Shown here in pieces: positions 11,301 through 25,100 of a DNA stretch of 64,000 nucleotides. The notes below the pieces were generated by a model. It saw nothing but the letters and a program-made list of their open reading frames with translations. It was not told the DNA's origin and made no database searches. Each line of letters opens with the position of its first letter. Positions within the stretch are counted from its first letter, which is position 1. The position numbers and the translations under genes are program-made. The DNA comes from Sciurus carolinensis (Eukaryota; Chordata; Mammalia; Rodentia; Sciuridae): assembly GCF_902686445.1 (NCBI RefSeq), contig NC_062229.1:5427503-5491502 (forward strand). Reading direction: 5' to 3'.

Positions 11301-14300
11301 ACATGCATAAGATTACCAGTAAAGAACAGGAAATTAGGGTTGTGGGTGTAGCTCATTGGTATAGAGTGCCATGCTTGTGTGAGGCCTGGGGTTTTGTCCC
11401 CAGTACCAAGAGTACCAAAGTAAATAGGATATTGGCTTAATATGTTGAAAGGCACCATTATTTAGAGAGGGACCACATTGTCTTATCTTAACACACCCAC
11501 TTCCAAGTAAATGATCACTTTCCCTGGCTCCTGTTTACTCTTGTGCCTGAAGGAGAAGTAGGAGGAATAGGTGCATTGGGCCACGGGGAGCCCATTACTC
11601 CTGACTCTTGGTCTCTCAGCACGGTTCAGATGGTCAGCTTCAAAGTCTAATTGCTTTGGGAATAAGTCAATTTGGTGATTTCTTGCTACTGTTGCTATGC
11701 AATTAAAAACAGGGATGTTAATCAGATTAAATACCTGGGAACTTGTGGAAGTTTTTTTTGTTGTTGTTGTTTTTCATCTCATTTTGTTTAGGCCTCAGAC
11801 CAGGGTTATGCAAAGCATTATAGGTATCAGGTCTTTTTTTGACTGTTTCCATAGACCAGTTTATCTGTATTCTTTGTGTCCCTGTTTGTGCTTGTGGGGC
11901 ATGGAGCGGAGGGTAAGTTGCAATTTGAGTTAGGAAGCTTAGGAGGCAGGGAGATAGGTTTTTTGAATATTAGATTCATTGTTATTAAAGTACCCAGTTT
12001 TATAGTGGGCACAGTGTATAAATTGGTTTTCTCGAGATTTCTTTGGGCTCCCAGGTCAGGAGGTGAGTGTTGGCACCAGTGTTTGTGCTGCTTGCCACCT
12101 GATGTCTGAGTTACTTTTTTCTTTTTTTTTTTTTTTGGTTCTGAGAATTGAACTCAGGGTCTCATGCAGGCTCTATTGATGAGCTACATTCCTAACCTTT
12201 TAATTTTATTTTGAGACAGCATCTTGCTAAGTTGCCCGGGCTGTTCTCAAACTTGTGATCCTTCTTCTTCTCTTCCCAGGTAATTGGGATTACAGGTATA
12301 CCCCACTGCACCCAGCTTTGAGTCACTTTTTTTTTTGATTAAACATTTCTCAATTTATGGTGTAGGCATACAAATAGGTGCTCAAGATTCTTAGCTCAAG
12401 ATTGTTAGTTCTTCCTGGCAGCTTTGAAGTGAATTGTTTTTTTTAACTGCTTTTGTTGTGTAGTACACATCATAAACTCCAACCTGTGATCACATGTAAA
12501 TAGCTATACCTTAATAAAGGGCAGTACTTGCCAGTTGTGGTGGTGTCGTATACCTTTAATCCCAGCAACTCATGAGGCTGAGGTAGGAGGAACACACGTT
12601 CTAGGCCAGCCTGGACAACTTAGCAAGACCCTGTCTCAAAAAAAAAAAAAAAAAAACAGATAAAAAAGGCTGGGTTGGGGGATGTAGCTCAGTGGTGGAA
12701 CACCCCTAGGTTCATTTTCCAGTACTGCAAAATAAAAGGGAGTGTATAAGTGTTGAAATCTGAATCAAGTATTGAGTTTGCATGGGCTCAGCAAGTGAGT
12801 GAGACAGCTGTAACTCAGACTCTTGCCGCAGGTTGAGGGTCAAGTGCTACTAAGAAGGCTGCTAAGACTTTCTTTTTTTCCTTCCAGATGGACTTGGTGG
12901 TATTGGCATGGGGTTAGGACCAGGAGGGCAGCCTATTGATGCCAATCACCTGAACAAAGGCATTGGAATGGGAAACATAGGGCCTGCAGGTGAGAATTAC
13001 AGTGTACCTTTATTGGGGTTATTTTGGGAAGTTAAAATTATTGAATTTTATTAATTCAATATTATTAATTCAACTAATTATTGGGATAAGTATTTCAAAT
13101 GGAATAAAGATTTAATTAGGACAGGATTCTCTCCTTGTTTATCTTAGCCTTGTTTTGATAAATAGTATTGATAAACAGTATTTTTTTTTTTTTTACTGAG
13201 TTAAGTCCTTTTTTTAAAAAGCCATTTTATTTTCATACCCTTTCATTTTATCCTTGTAATGACTTTCCAAGCTGAGATAGTTACACCATTTGATGAAAGG
13301 AGGCTAGCCAGAGAGTTAGTTGGTCTTGCCCAAGGTCACACTATCTATGACAGACTGCATTTTTCCTGACAATGGAACCATAGCAGTGCTGTGATACCCT
13401 GTCAAGTTTGATACCTATATCACCTTGGGCTCTCGCCTGTTGTTGTCATGACTTCTTTTAGAAGTAGAAACATTGACAAATGCAAGAAGGTATGGAGGGC
13501 TTCACTGCATAACATAGCTGTCACAAGGAAAAACGATGAACATACATCTTTTGTTCAAGAAGACAAGGAACAGCTAAGTTTGGACTTGTAGAATAAACTT
13601 TAACTTTGCTGCTTAGCATTTTTATTTTGGTATAAGGCATTTCTTGATATATTATTAAGGAATGTTTCATTTATATAACCTTAGACTTCATTTTTTCTTT
13701 CTTGTAATTTAAATTCTCATATAGGTGCCCTCCTACCTGGTTACTGTCAGTTTTGCTTTTTCTGGTCTTTGTTCTAGAGTTGTCTCTGAACACAACCTGA
13801 AATGTATGCCAAAGAGTCACAGCCTGAAGTGGCTTGCCACCTAACCACACATGTATACACACTTCCTTATCTGACACTAAAAGACAGGGAATGTGGGAGA
13901 AAGCCTCAGTGTTTAGGAATTGTTTTAGTTTAAGGATTTTACCTTTAACAGGGATTTTATGAAAAGTTCACTTCTGTTCCATAAAATAAAATTCTAAAAA
14001 TTGAGTGTTTCATAATCTGTGTCTGATAATTATAGTCCATATTTAATACTATCCAATTTGGTTATTTAATAAAAATGTAGACCCTACAGAATTTTAACCC
14101 CCATAGTGATTATTCAGATAAAAACTTAGAATAATTTGCTTGGGATGTCATCTTTGGCAGCTGAAGTGGTAGGGGCCTCCCTCCCACACCTTTGACAAAA
14201 TATATTCATGATCAGAAATATTTTTTTTTGTTTATTGATTTGGAATTTTGTGCTTTTTAAGTTTAAACACTACTGCTTTGACATAATTTTAGTTTGCATT

Positions 14301-17300
14301 GACTTTTTCTTTTTAAGGAATGGGAATGGAAGGCATAGGATTTGGAATAAATAAAATGGGAGGTAAGAAATTTAAAATGAAGTACAAATATAATTACTTT
14401 TAGGTATGGTTTTCCTTTTTTTCCCCTCTTTTCTTTCTTGTCTCTTAAACCCTGCATGAAATTCTCACTTGGGTTTCTAAAAGGTTTGGTCTACAAATTA
14501 CTTTTCTTACCTGCCCATTGTTCCAGTGGGTGTTGGCTTTTGGTTCTGGCTTTCTCGCTAGTTATCTCTGTGACCTTGGGCAACTCACTCCATCTCTCTG
14601 GACCTCTTTTTGCTTGTGTATTCATTGAGGGGGTTGGCTCAGATTAGCTTTTTGAGGATGGTGATTTTTAAACAAGGGAACCAGTCTTTTTTTGTTTTTC
14701 AAAAGCCCTTTAACTTGGTAAGTTCTTGGCAGAGAATGCCTAAGGTGAAACATGTGAAAACCTTTCCCTTACTCTAATCATTCTCTTCAGCCTCTTTGGG
14801 ATGGCACTAAAATGCAGATCTCTCTTGCAGGCATGGAGGGACCCTTTGGTGGTGGTATGGAAAACATGGGGCGATTTGGATCTGGGATGAACATGGGCCG
14901 AATAAATGGTAAGATTAATATTTCCTCCTCCTTAACACCTGTCCTTTGCTGTCTGGGGCTCTCAGGTGACCTTTAGCCTGCAGGCCCACTGTGAATGACG
15001 TCCCCTCTTGCTTTGCTACTGAATCTTTGGATATCCTTAAATATTTCAATAGCTAGACTTAATTGAACTTAATAGAAGACTTACTTTTAGTCACTAAACT
15101 CTTAAGTTGCCCCATGTTCTGTGTCTTCCCAGTAATTATTTACTAAAGATTTAAAGCTCTTCATATTGCCTTCAGCACTCAAGCATGTAGACTTCTGTGG
15201 TTATGTTTTACACACCCTAAAAATGGTCTGAGTAGAAGGGATTCTTTGAAATTTTTTATCAAGTTTGTCTCAGGAGTGCTGGGATGGGTAGTTCTTGATA
15301 ATCTGCCCTGATGATTCCATGTTGTGGAGAGAGACACATAAAAACCATAGACTCCTTTAATTTAGCATTTACATAGCACAACTTCTGTTGTGCTGTTATT
15401 CAAATCGTAAAGCCCTCCCCACCTCTTAACAGAAGTGGAATGATGATGATTTTAATGTGTTCCAATAGTTCTTGCAAGAACCACATGACATGTAGGTACT
15501 GTTTTCCCCATTCATCAAAAACTGGGGCACAGAGAGTGACTTGCCTAGGGTCATGTGGCTAGTAAATGGTAGTACCTGGATGTCAACCCAGGCTGGCTCC
15601 AGAGCCTGGCTCTTCATCATGCCTCAATCCTGCCTTTTGGAACTGCCTCCAGCACAGCGTTATCCCTAGGGCTGAGAAACCAGAAGTCGTTCTTTTGAAA
15701 TTGTCTGTATGCTGGTTGATTCTTTGACCCTCATTTGCTGGAAAGCTGATACTTTATACATAAAACTTACTGGAAGGGAAAGTAATTGAGAATTTAGGTT
15801 TAAATGTTTGCTGGTCTGTAGTAATGTGAAAACAATATAGACCAAGTGTCTTACCAGAGTAGATGGTCAAACTGTCCTGATGAACAGACCAGACTGTGCT
15901 TCTTCCAGAGCATAGGAAACTAAGTGGAAAGGGTTTTTGTTGCCTTCTTGGGTGCCTTGTTTTAGAAGGTAGTGGAAAGATGGTAGGAAGATGATCACCG
16001 TTGAGTAATGCAAGGACAGAGGTCCATGTTTCCTGTGTGCTTTAAGGTTTGCCTGTTGTTTGTGTGTGTGTATTTTAATAAAAAGTGAGTTTGGGAAGTC
16101 TGGTTTGATTAAATGTTGACAAAGAACTGATCAGTCATTAGAAAAAAAATTGATTGTTGCTCTGGGGAGTGGAGTTGTACGACTTTGAAATAGATGAAAA
16201 CCAGGAATGGGACAGCCCTAGGACCTGTGCCGAGTTTGTGAATTGAGTCTTCTGTAAACTAAGGTAGCAGGTATAATCCGTCAGTTAAGAATTCTGAGCC
16301 TGATCATAAAAGAAACAAAAATGGAGCCTGTGTTCTTAGACTTTGTTCTTAGATGTAGAAACTTGGTTTCCTCCCTCTCTGTCCCCTGCAGTAGAGAGCA
16401 GGGACTTCCTTATACTGGATTTGGGTTTTGAGATTTGGGTGAAACTCTAGAGCCCTTGGGTATTGCATCAAAGGAAAATTTAAAATCACACTGTGAAAAA
16501 TTGATAAAGATGTTTTGAATTTAAATTGTTTAGTTGATGATCATATTGCATCAGTTGTGGTCCCAGGTGCTTGATGTTAGACTGGATTATAAGTGGACCT
16601 TTTTCAGGGCCAATGAATCAGTTAGTATAGGTCTAATTTTGATAGGATGGCAATGAAAATTTAAATGATTGTTAAATATCGAATATAGATGTTTCATGCA
16701 ATATTTGATAGTGAAATTCTCCTCTCTTTTTTGGGGGCCATGGGGGAGTGAATTCAAGTTCACATAGGATTCCCTGCCCGGTTGGCAGTTGGGAAGATGG
16801 TTTCCAAGGTCTTTACCCATGCATTAAGACATGCATATTGTAAGGAAAAATGCAGCTCAGCTCGGGACCGCGGCAGTTCCAGCCCCTCCGACAGAACTGG
16901 CGCTCCGGATGCCTGGATGCCCAGTTTCAGTTGCGTCTCGACAATAGCTCCCAGAAAAATCCACGGCAGACACAGGGCCTTACACAAGAGACTTTATTAT
17001 GCGGACGACTAGAGCGTCTGCTCTGGGGCGAAAAGAAAGGAAAAGAGAAAGATGGCGTGGATGCTTCTCCCAGATACTGGAATCTCCCAGGCTGGAAGGA
17101 ACCAATAGCAGAGGAGAATACTTGCAAGCTGGCTGATGAACCAATAGCTAGCTAGCATGTTAGGACATAACGTGGGAAGCAGGAAATGGCTGTTGCATAG
17201 GCCGGAAATTCCTCTAACGTAAGAGGCCGGCGGAGCACAGATTGACAAGTGGTTGGGAGGCGGGGAGAAATGGCTGCACCTGAAAGGGGGGAGTATCGGT

Positions 17301-18328
17301 TTTGTATTACACATATGACTTTTCCTTATCCAAGGAGGGTGGTTACAGTCTTCACAGGCTGATCAGAGGGGTTAAAGGAGAGCAACAGCTCCCTGATGAT
17401 GATGCCATTTATGATTTCTTTTTGGTTCAATCATGACCTCTACCCATCACCCTCAGACTTGTACAAGTGAGATACATTTTGAGCAGATAGCACCCCACTA
17501 ACCTATGGGGTTCACTTTGGGTTTGTTTCAAACTGTGCTTAAGTCAACCATTGCCAGAACCTTTGTTTTATAATGCTAGCCTGAGCCTGCTTTCACATCT
17601 CTTTTTAAATTGCTATTCCTTGAAAGGGTAGGGATACAGGTTACATGTAAATCTTTTTTTGTAGTTGTATAATAAAATGTGTCCTGCTTATGTGGTACTT
17701 GTAAGGAGTGAGATTGATAATACTGGATTATTGAAGGACCTCTCAGTATGGGAGGGAGATGTGGTGTGATATATTTGAATCTTGGATGAGAAGACTGTAC
17801 ATGAAAGAAGTAGCTAACAATAGGAGTCATGAAAGGCTTACTCAAGTGGATGTCAGTTGTGGTGGGTCATTTTCCCACAGAAGGTCAGAACTTTGTTTTA
17901 AAAAGACATTTTTTAAAAAGGGCTGGAGATATAGTTCAGTTGATAGAGTGCTTACCTCACATGTGCAAGGCCCTGGGTTCAATCCCTAGCACCACAAAAA
18001 CAAAACAAAACAAAAACAGAAGCCAGGTAGAGCTCTTGCTTAGCATGTGTGAGGCACTGGGTTCGATCCTTAGTACCACATAAAAATAAATAAAGCAAAG
18101 GTATTGTGTCCATTTACAACTAAAAATATTTAAAAACAAACAAAAAACAGAAGCCAGGTGTGCTGGCATACATCTATAATCCCAGCAGCTCTGGTGGCTC
18201 AGGCCGGATGATTGCAAATTCAAGACCAGCCTCAGCAACTTAGGGAGACCCCGTCTAAAAACAAAAAATACTGGAAATGTAGCTCAGTGAAAAAGCTCCC
18301 TTGAGTTCAATCCCCTAAACAACCCCCA

Positions 18329-18372
<44 letters not shown>

Positions 18373-18446
18373 AAAAAGGAGGAGGGGAAAGAAGTTGTCC
18401 AAATCCCATTTTGTAGATGGGACCAATGCAGTAGTCAGCGGAGAAG

Positions 18447-18490
<44 letters not shown>

Positions 18491-21400
18491 CGGAGAAGTC
18501 TTATATGCATACATATTTCTTTGTTCTGTTTGTGTGTGCTTTTGTGTTAGAGCAACCTTCCCTTTACCCTCACCAGTCAGGTAACGCAAGGGCCAAAGGT
18601 GGTGGTGAGGATTATTCAGTACAATAACAATAGTTCTATGCAGGGAATGTCTTAAGTACCCAGTAGATGTTACTTGTTAACTTTACATTGACAGGGTCTT
18701 CTGCAGTTTACTTTTGACTCTGTATGCACTGCAGGTGTCGTACTAAGTACTGTGGTAGTAAGTGCATGGTATACCTGTTGTGCAGTTGTAGTAGACATTG
18801 TAGATATGTCCTTTTCAGGAATTTGTGACTTTCACTTTTTAAGAAATGAAGGTCTAATGATGGTTTTCTACAGAAGAGTTACATAGGCCAACTTGGTAGT
18901 GGCTGTTGTGTCTGTAGTTCTTGTTTTGTTTTTAATGTCTGAAATATAATGCTTATTCCTGGAAAGGTCTAGGGTAATAGTTTTTGCCCACGGAGTTGGA
19001 GGATGGCTTGGATGGAGGATTTGAAAGAGACTTTCCAGAAACAAGATGGGAATATCTTGAAGCTTTGGAGAGCTCCTGGCAGGGGAATGGGTAAGATGGC
19101 CTCATGGATCCCCATGTGGGGGTGAGCTCACCTCCTGGACTGACAGGCCACTGAGGCTCAGCCTGATGTTGGGTCTTCTTTCTCAGGCAAAATCTGCTGG
19201 TTTTCCTTGGTCTTTTAAAATAGTTGTATGCTTATCAAGAGGGTTAAATGGAGAGTGAGGGCTCCGTGATGATGCCACTCTCTTGCTATTAGTAGTACCA
19301 TTTTTCTTCTGGTCTTTCAGATGGCTTATTTTTAAAAATTGGCATAAGGTTTTTGTGTGCTTTGGGAATTAGAACTGCTTCATGCATATAACCCTGTTGG
19401 TGCGCTTGCCCTGGTAGTTTTCGAAGGCCCTGCTAAGTGGGAATGTTTTCCTCCTTTAGGGCTTTGTGGCAGATACCCCATTTTAGCAGAATGTAGTCTT
19501 GTGCTTACTGATGCCTTTGGAGGGGACCTAGATTGACCAGGGAAGCTTCCTAACATTGGAAGATCTTGAGTATTGGGGTCTGAGTTTCCTTTTGGGTTAG
19601 TTGGCAAAGCAGTTTCTTTACCTTTTCATGGATGTGTTCTTTTGCTGGTTAAGCCCTGATGTTTCTTGGAATCTGTCAGCTGAATTTTCCTTCTGTTGGT
19701 GGGGAGGAAGGATATCAGCTGTTATTGGGTTCTGCAGTTGTTTTTCTCAAAAGCAGTTTAGAGCATGGGAACCTCCTGCCTGCTTCTGTCTCCATGGAGA
19801 ACCTGCTGGTGAGGGATTAAGATTCTGAACTTTTCTTGTCTAACTGAATATTAGCTGTTTTCTTAGAATTTAAGAAGACCCTAGGAAGATTATCTTCAGA
19901 TTCATCCTCAGCCCAGCATCTCAACTCTTCAGGTTGTCATTAGGTCCTCCATGTTTTTTCTTAAGTTGAACTGTTGGAACTGTTTGCCACAGAGTGGCCT
20001 GTTGTTTGATGGATCCTTGGGTTTTTCTTTTTCCCTGACCATGGTTAGATAACTTTCATCTTACTAGGCTGCTAGTGAAGATTTACCTCTGGACTTGCAT
20101 GGTCTGACTACCTATGTTTTTAACTTAGTTTTATTAAAGCTTCAGAATTTGGAGGGTGAGTTCATATTTGTATGTGACTAGGTTAGGTATCCTGTTGCCA
20201 TTACTGCCTCATTTTCATGTCCTGAAATAGTAGGTTGTTTTTAAAAATATTTTAAGACTTAGCCTAATTTGGCTTCAACTACCAATTTCGGGATGCCTAT
20301 GGCAAGACCAACAAGATGACATATGACTTTACACCTGTAGTCACTTTTTCTTGTTCCTAGTCTTTAATCATTGCCAATCTGTGACTGACACACCTCTGTG
20401 ATGAGGCTATTGACCTCATTCCCTTGAATGGAAATACCATCCGCAGGGTTTGCTATCCTGCTGTTTTGGCACCTTCTTTCAGTTTTGGACTATGTAGTCT
20501 GTCCTGGAATTCCCTGGTGTTACTTCTTGTAAGACCCAAGGGAGTAAAATAGTCTTTGTACTAAATAATTATTCATTTAAGTTGGGTCTTCAGAGTATTT
20601 GCTGGATTTTTGTTGTTGTTGTTGAATTGTTGGTGTCCCTTTTTTGTAGCACTCCCCTGCTCCCTGTCCTTTCTCATATCACATCTGTAGATCTTTGCAC
20701 TTTGTACAAACAGTTCTACTTGGTGCTTCAATGGTATGGATAGGTCTGTGGTCCTTGACCACAAAAGGACATGTTGCAGTCGACAAGATGATACTCAACA
20801 GTGGCCCCAGACATTACCAACTGTCAATACTTGGAAGAGAGAGGCCTAGTGAGGAAGTGCATGAGGTCCTCTGGCAGTCATGTAAACAGCCTGTGAGATA
20901 TATTAGAACTTAAAAGGCAGCTCTCTGAGTAGCTGCTGGACATGCTATGTTCAGAGCAGCAGCATAGGAAGATAGTGCAGGAGGTGCAGCTGAAGCTGGA
21001 GGACTGAGGGTCTGGGTGGGTTTGGTGTAGGTGGTATACTGGCAAACGGGGAGGTCAGGTGGTGTCAGGTGCAGAGTCTTGGAGGTGAGGGTCTAGTGGG
21101 CAAGAAGGACTTTGGAGAGAACCTCTTTGGATTGGAGTCAGTAGGGAAACCTGTGAATACCCCATGGGAAGAATTTGGCTTTTCAGATACATAATCTACC
21201 AACTTGGTGTTCTTGCAGGGAATGGTTTGATCTAAGTGCTGTCGTCAGAAAGCAAAGTGAACCTTGGCCTGGCAAGCTGACCAGGATCCTCTGGTGTCAT
21301 GGAAGAATAAGCCTCATGTTTGCTGGCAGGCAGGCAGTTCATTATTTCTTGGGTGTACTTTCCTGCCTCCTTTCTCTAGTAGTTAGTTGGAGTACAAGTT

Positions 21401-22132
21401 GGAGGTAGTTGGGGTAGGTTTTAACTGTTTTGTGGGGTTTTTTTGGTGCGGGATTGGGTGGGAGGCTACTGGGAATTGAATCCAAGGGCACTTAACCACT
21501 GAGCCACACCCTAACCCTTTTCTTTCATTCTTTCTTTCCCTCTCTCTCCTTTTTTTTTTTTTTGGTACTGGGGATTGAACTCAGGGACACTTGACCACTA
21601 AGCCAAATCCCCAGCCCAGTTTTGTATTTTATTTAGAGACAGGGTCTCACTTAGTTGCTTGGCACCTCGCCACTTGCCATTGCTGAGGCTGGCTTTTTTG
21701 AACTTCCCATCCTCCTGTCTCAGCCTCTTGAGCTGCTGGGATTACAGGTGTATGGCATGGCACCTAGTTTCATTTTTAAATTTTGAGACAGGGTGTAAGT
21801 TGATTGGGGCCTTGCTAAAGTTGCTGAAGGTTGACCTCACACTTGAGATCCTCCTGCCTCAGGAGGGTGTGTAAGTCACTGGGCTTACCCGTGTACACCA
21901 TTTCCAGCCTTCTTTGTGGTTTTGATGATAATAAGAGCTGTTTTGAGGCTGTTGTCCAAGTTGCTGGCATAGTTTGGGACCAGAGAAGTTGGGTACATTT
22001 ATTCCTACATACAGAAGACTGAAGAGACACTAATGACAATCAAAAGGTGACACTAATGACAGCATTAGGCTAAATTGAAGAGGGTTTGGATGAGTCGTTG
22101 GTCAGCAAGCAGCAGTGCTTCTGTTTGGGACA

Positions 22133-22177
<45 letters not shown>

Positions 22178-25100
22178 CTAAAGATTTGTCTGTCGCTGAG
22201 TCACCTTCGCATCCAACTCAAGCTCACTTGAGGTGGGGCTGGCATAGTCAGGTTGCTACAGATTTCCCAGCATGAAATATGTATATGCCTAGGACTGTAT
22301 ACATGTGCTTCTGGTTTTCACCTTTCAGGTTGTAAGTTTAGCTATGGCTTTTATTTGGTCTGTGATAATGAGAGGTATTGAGTGGATGAATGCAATCTAC
22401 AATCTTTCGAGCAGGAGTTCCAAAGAGTCCTTAGTTTCCTGTTCAGATGAAATGGGGAAGCCTGATTGCTGAGGGTACAGACCAGCTTTAGAAAACTATT
22501 GAGCAAGGGCCAAGGGCCCTCTTCTTGCTTTGACTTTCTGAGTTCAGCTCCCATATGTATATGGTTCCTCGCTCTGCTGGACGCATGTGCAGGTTACCCT
22601 GTAAACTGGGCCTCAGACTCTGGAGCTACATGGGATCCTAGCATTGTGACCCATCAAGAATTCTTCACTTTCCTATAAAATGATCATGTCTGTTGTGTGT
22701 ATTTCTCAAACCCCTTAACCTTTTTCCTCTTTCTTTTTAAAATTTTTTACTAGTAGTATTTCTACTCTGGAATCTGTTATGAGCAAGTTTCTATTACCAT
22801 AGAGAAATTTGGCTAATTATTTTTTCTTCCTGATTTCCTTAGAAATCCTAAGTAATGCACTGAAGAGAGGAGAGATCATTGCAAAGCAGGGAGGAGGTAG
22901 GAATGCTTAGTTTGATCTTTTGACTTTTAGAGCAGGTTGTTATCATGGGGGACAGCAGAACATAGTGTGACAATCATGGGCTCTGACACAGACTGCCCAG
23001 GGTGGGGTCCAGCTCTGCCTCTTCCTAGCTATGTGACATGTGGCAAGTTACTGAACCTCTCTGTTTTCGTATTACCTGTAAAATGGGGATGCAGTAGTAC
23101 CTACCTCAGAGGGTCGTTGTGAAGAGTAAACAAGCTACTGCATATAAAAAAGTACTTAAATGAGTGCGATGTGTGTTAGCCATTGTTGTTACTACAAAAC
23201 TGATATTTGGGTACTTTGTTTATCTGACGTAAAACTAAAAGTACATCACCTAATATTACAACAAATGTGTGCATGCACTCATTATAAAAATCCAGAAAAT
23301 GCCAAAGAAAGTAATTATTATCTGCAGGCCCACCACCTAGTGGTGAGTGCTTGTAAGCATTTTGGTATGCTTCCATAGAAGCATATGGGCACTTAGAACT
23401 AAATGTACTTTTTTTTAACCTGATTTTTCCTCAAGGCTCTTGGGGGGTTAGCCATTGCTTTGACATCCCCACTTGTTGGGTATTTCTGTGGGGAGCCCCA
23501 CCTGGTGCCGTTTCTTCCTAGTTGGCATTAGGTGCCAGCCTCATTTCTGCTGCTTTTGGGCAAGCACCTTTTTCTCTTACAATGTTAGGAAATTAGATAG
23601 TTGCTAACCCATTTCTGCTCTGAAAGTCTTAATATTCTTAAAAGTTGCGCTTATTTTTTACCATTTGGTGTGCTGCTATTCTGCTAAGGAAACGGGCACG
23701 GAGAGGTAGAGTGACTTGTGCCAGGTCACATTCTTGTCAGTTATAGAATCAGTTAAAGAAACTGCTGAATTTCCTCTTCCTGAGTTTGCATCTTGAATTG
23801 GGCTGCTCGAGTCAGTAGCTGGACTGGCTAGGGATTAGACAACCTGTGTCCTGAGGAGCTTGAGAGGAGCCTGGAGTTCTCTACAAAGTGCTGGATGGTG
23901 GCTTTGGTGCTGGAGCCAGTCTTCCCTGTCCAGAATTGCAAGCACCATGGACAAGGTTGCTGTGTACTGACTCTGGACCTCTTTTAGAGCCTGCAGTACT
24001 GTCAATGTCTTCCTTCCAAAGCCAGCAGAGTTATAGGTAAATTGGTTGGTGATTTCCCAGATGGAGTAAGGTTCCCCCAGGAAATGGCCAGTTGTGTGCA
24101 TTTGTACACAGAGGATCTCTGGGTGTTTTTGTTCATTTTCTTTATCTCTGCTTGGTTATGTGGCTATGAAATTGCTTTTCTGTGCCCTGGAAGTGCTAAG
24201 GGAATGCAGCCAGATTGGCCACCAGCAGGCATGTTAGAGGGACAGGTTGGGAAAGTATAGGAGTTGTGACTTTGAATTGCATTCACATAATTTCTGTTTG
24301 AGTGATTGAGTGTGGGGTTTCCATGCCTCCCTCTTGTCTGGTGATGGGGAAACCTCAGAGGTCTCAGAATTGACATGTGGCTCACAAAGCTTGTCACAGA
24401 CACTAGCACCTCAGAAACAACTCTGTGATGTGGGTAAATTTTATTGTGGAAATTTCAAATGTCACAGAGCAGGAAGAATGATTGTAAGGACCTACATACT
24501 CATTACTTTAGTAACTATTAACATTTGAGGGTTTTTTTAATATTAAATTACTGTGGGGCTAAATTGCTAATCTGTGGTTGAGCTCATGAACTGAAGTGCC
24601 CAGGTGTGGCATGGTGTACACACAAATACCTGACATCTCCTGTGTTTTATGTCCCTGTTTAAGGTGGAGGTGGAGGCAGCGTCCCTGGGATCGAAAGGAT
24701 GGGCCCTGGCATTGACCGCATTGGGGGTGCTGGCATGGAGCGCATGGGCGCAGGCCTGGGCCATGGCATGGATCGAGTGGGCTCCGAGATCGAGCGCATG
24801 GGCCTGGTCATGGACCGCATGGGCTCCGTCGAGCGCATGGGCTCCGGCATCGAGCGTATGGGCCCACTGGGCCTCGACCACATGGCCTCCAGCATCGAGC
24901 GCATGGGCCAGACCATGGAGCGCATTGGCTCTGGTGTTGAGCGCATGGGTGCCGGCATGGGTTTCGGCCTGGAGCGCATGGCCGCGCCCATCGACCGTGT
25001 GGGCCAAACAATAGAGCGCATGGGCTCTGGTGTAGAGCGGATGGGCCCTGCCATCGAGCGCATGGGCCTGAGCATGGAGCGCATGGTGCCCGCAGGTATG

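Noticed and set aside
16782..17314. Several overlapping ORFs of 66-101 codons on both strands
   Set aside because: They lie in the LTR-like block, have no recognisable domain and overlap one another in many frames. They are not genes.
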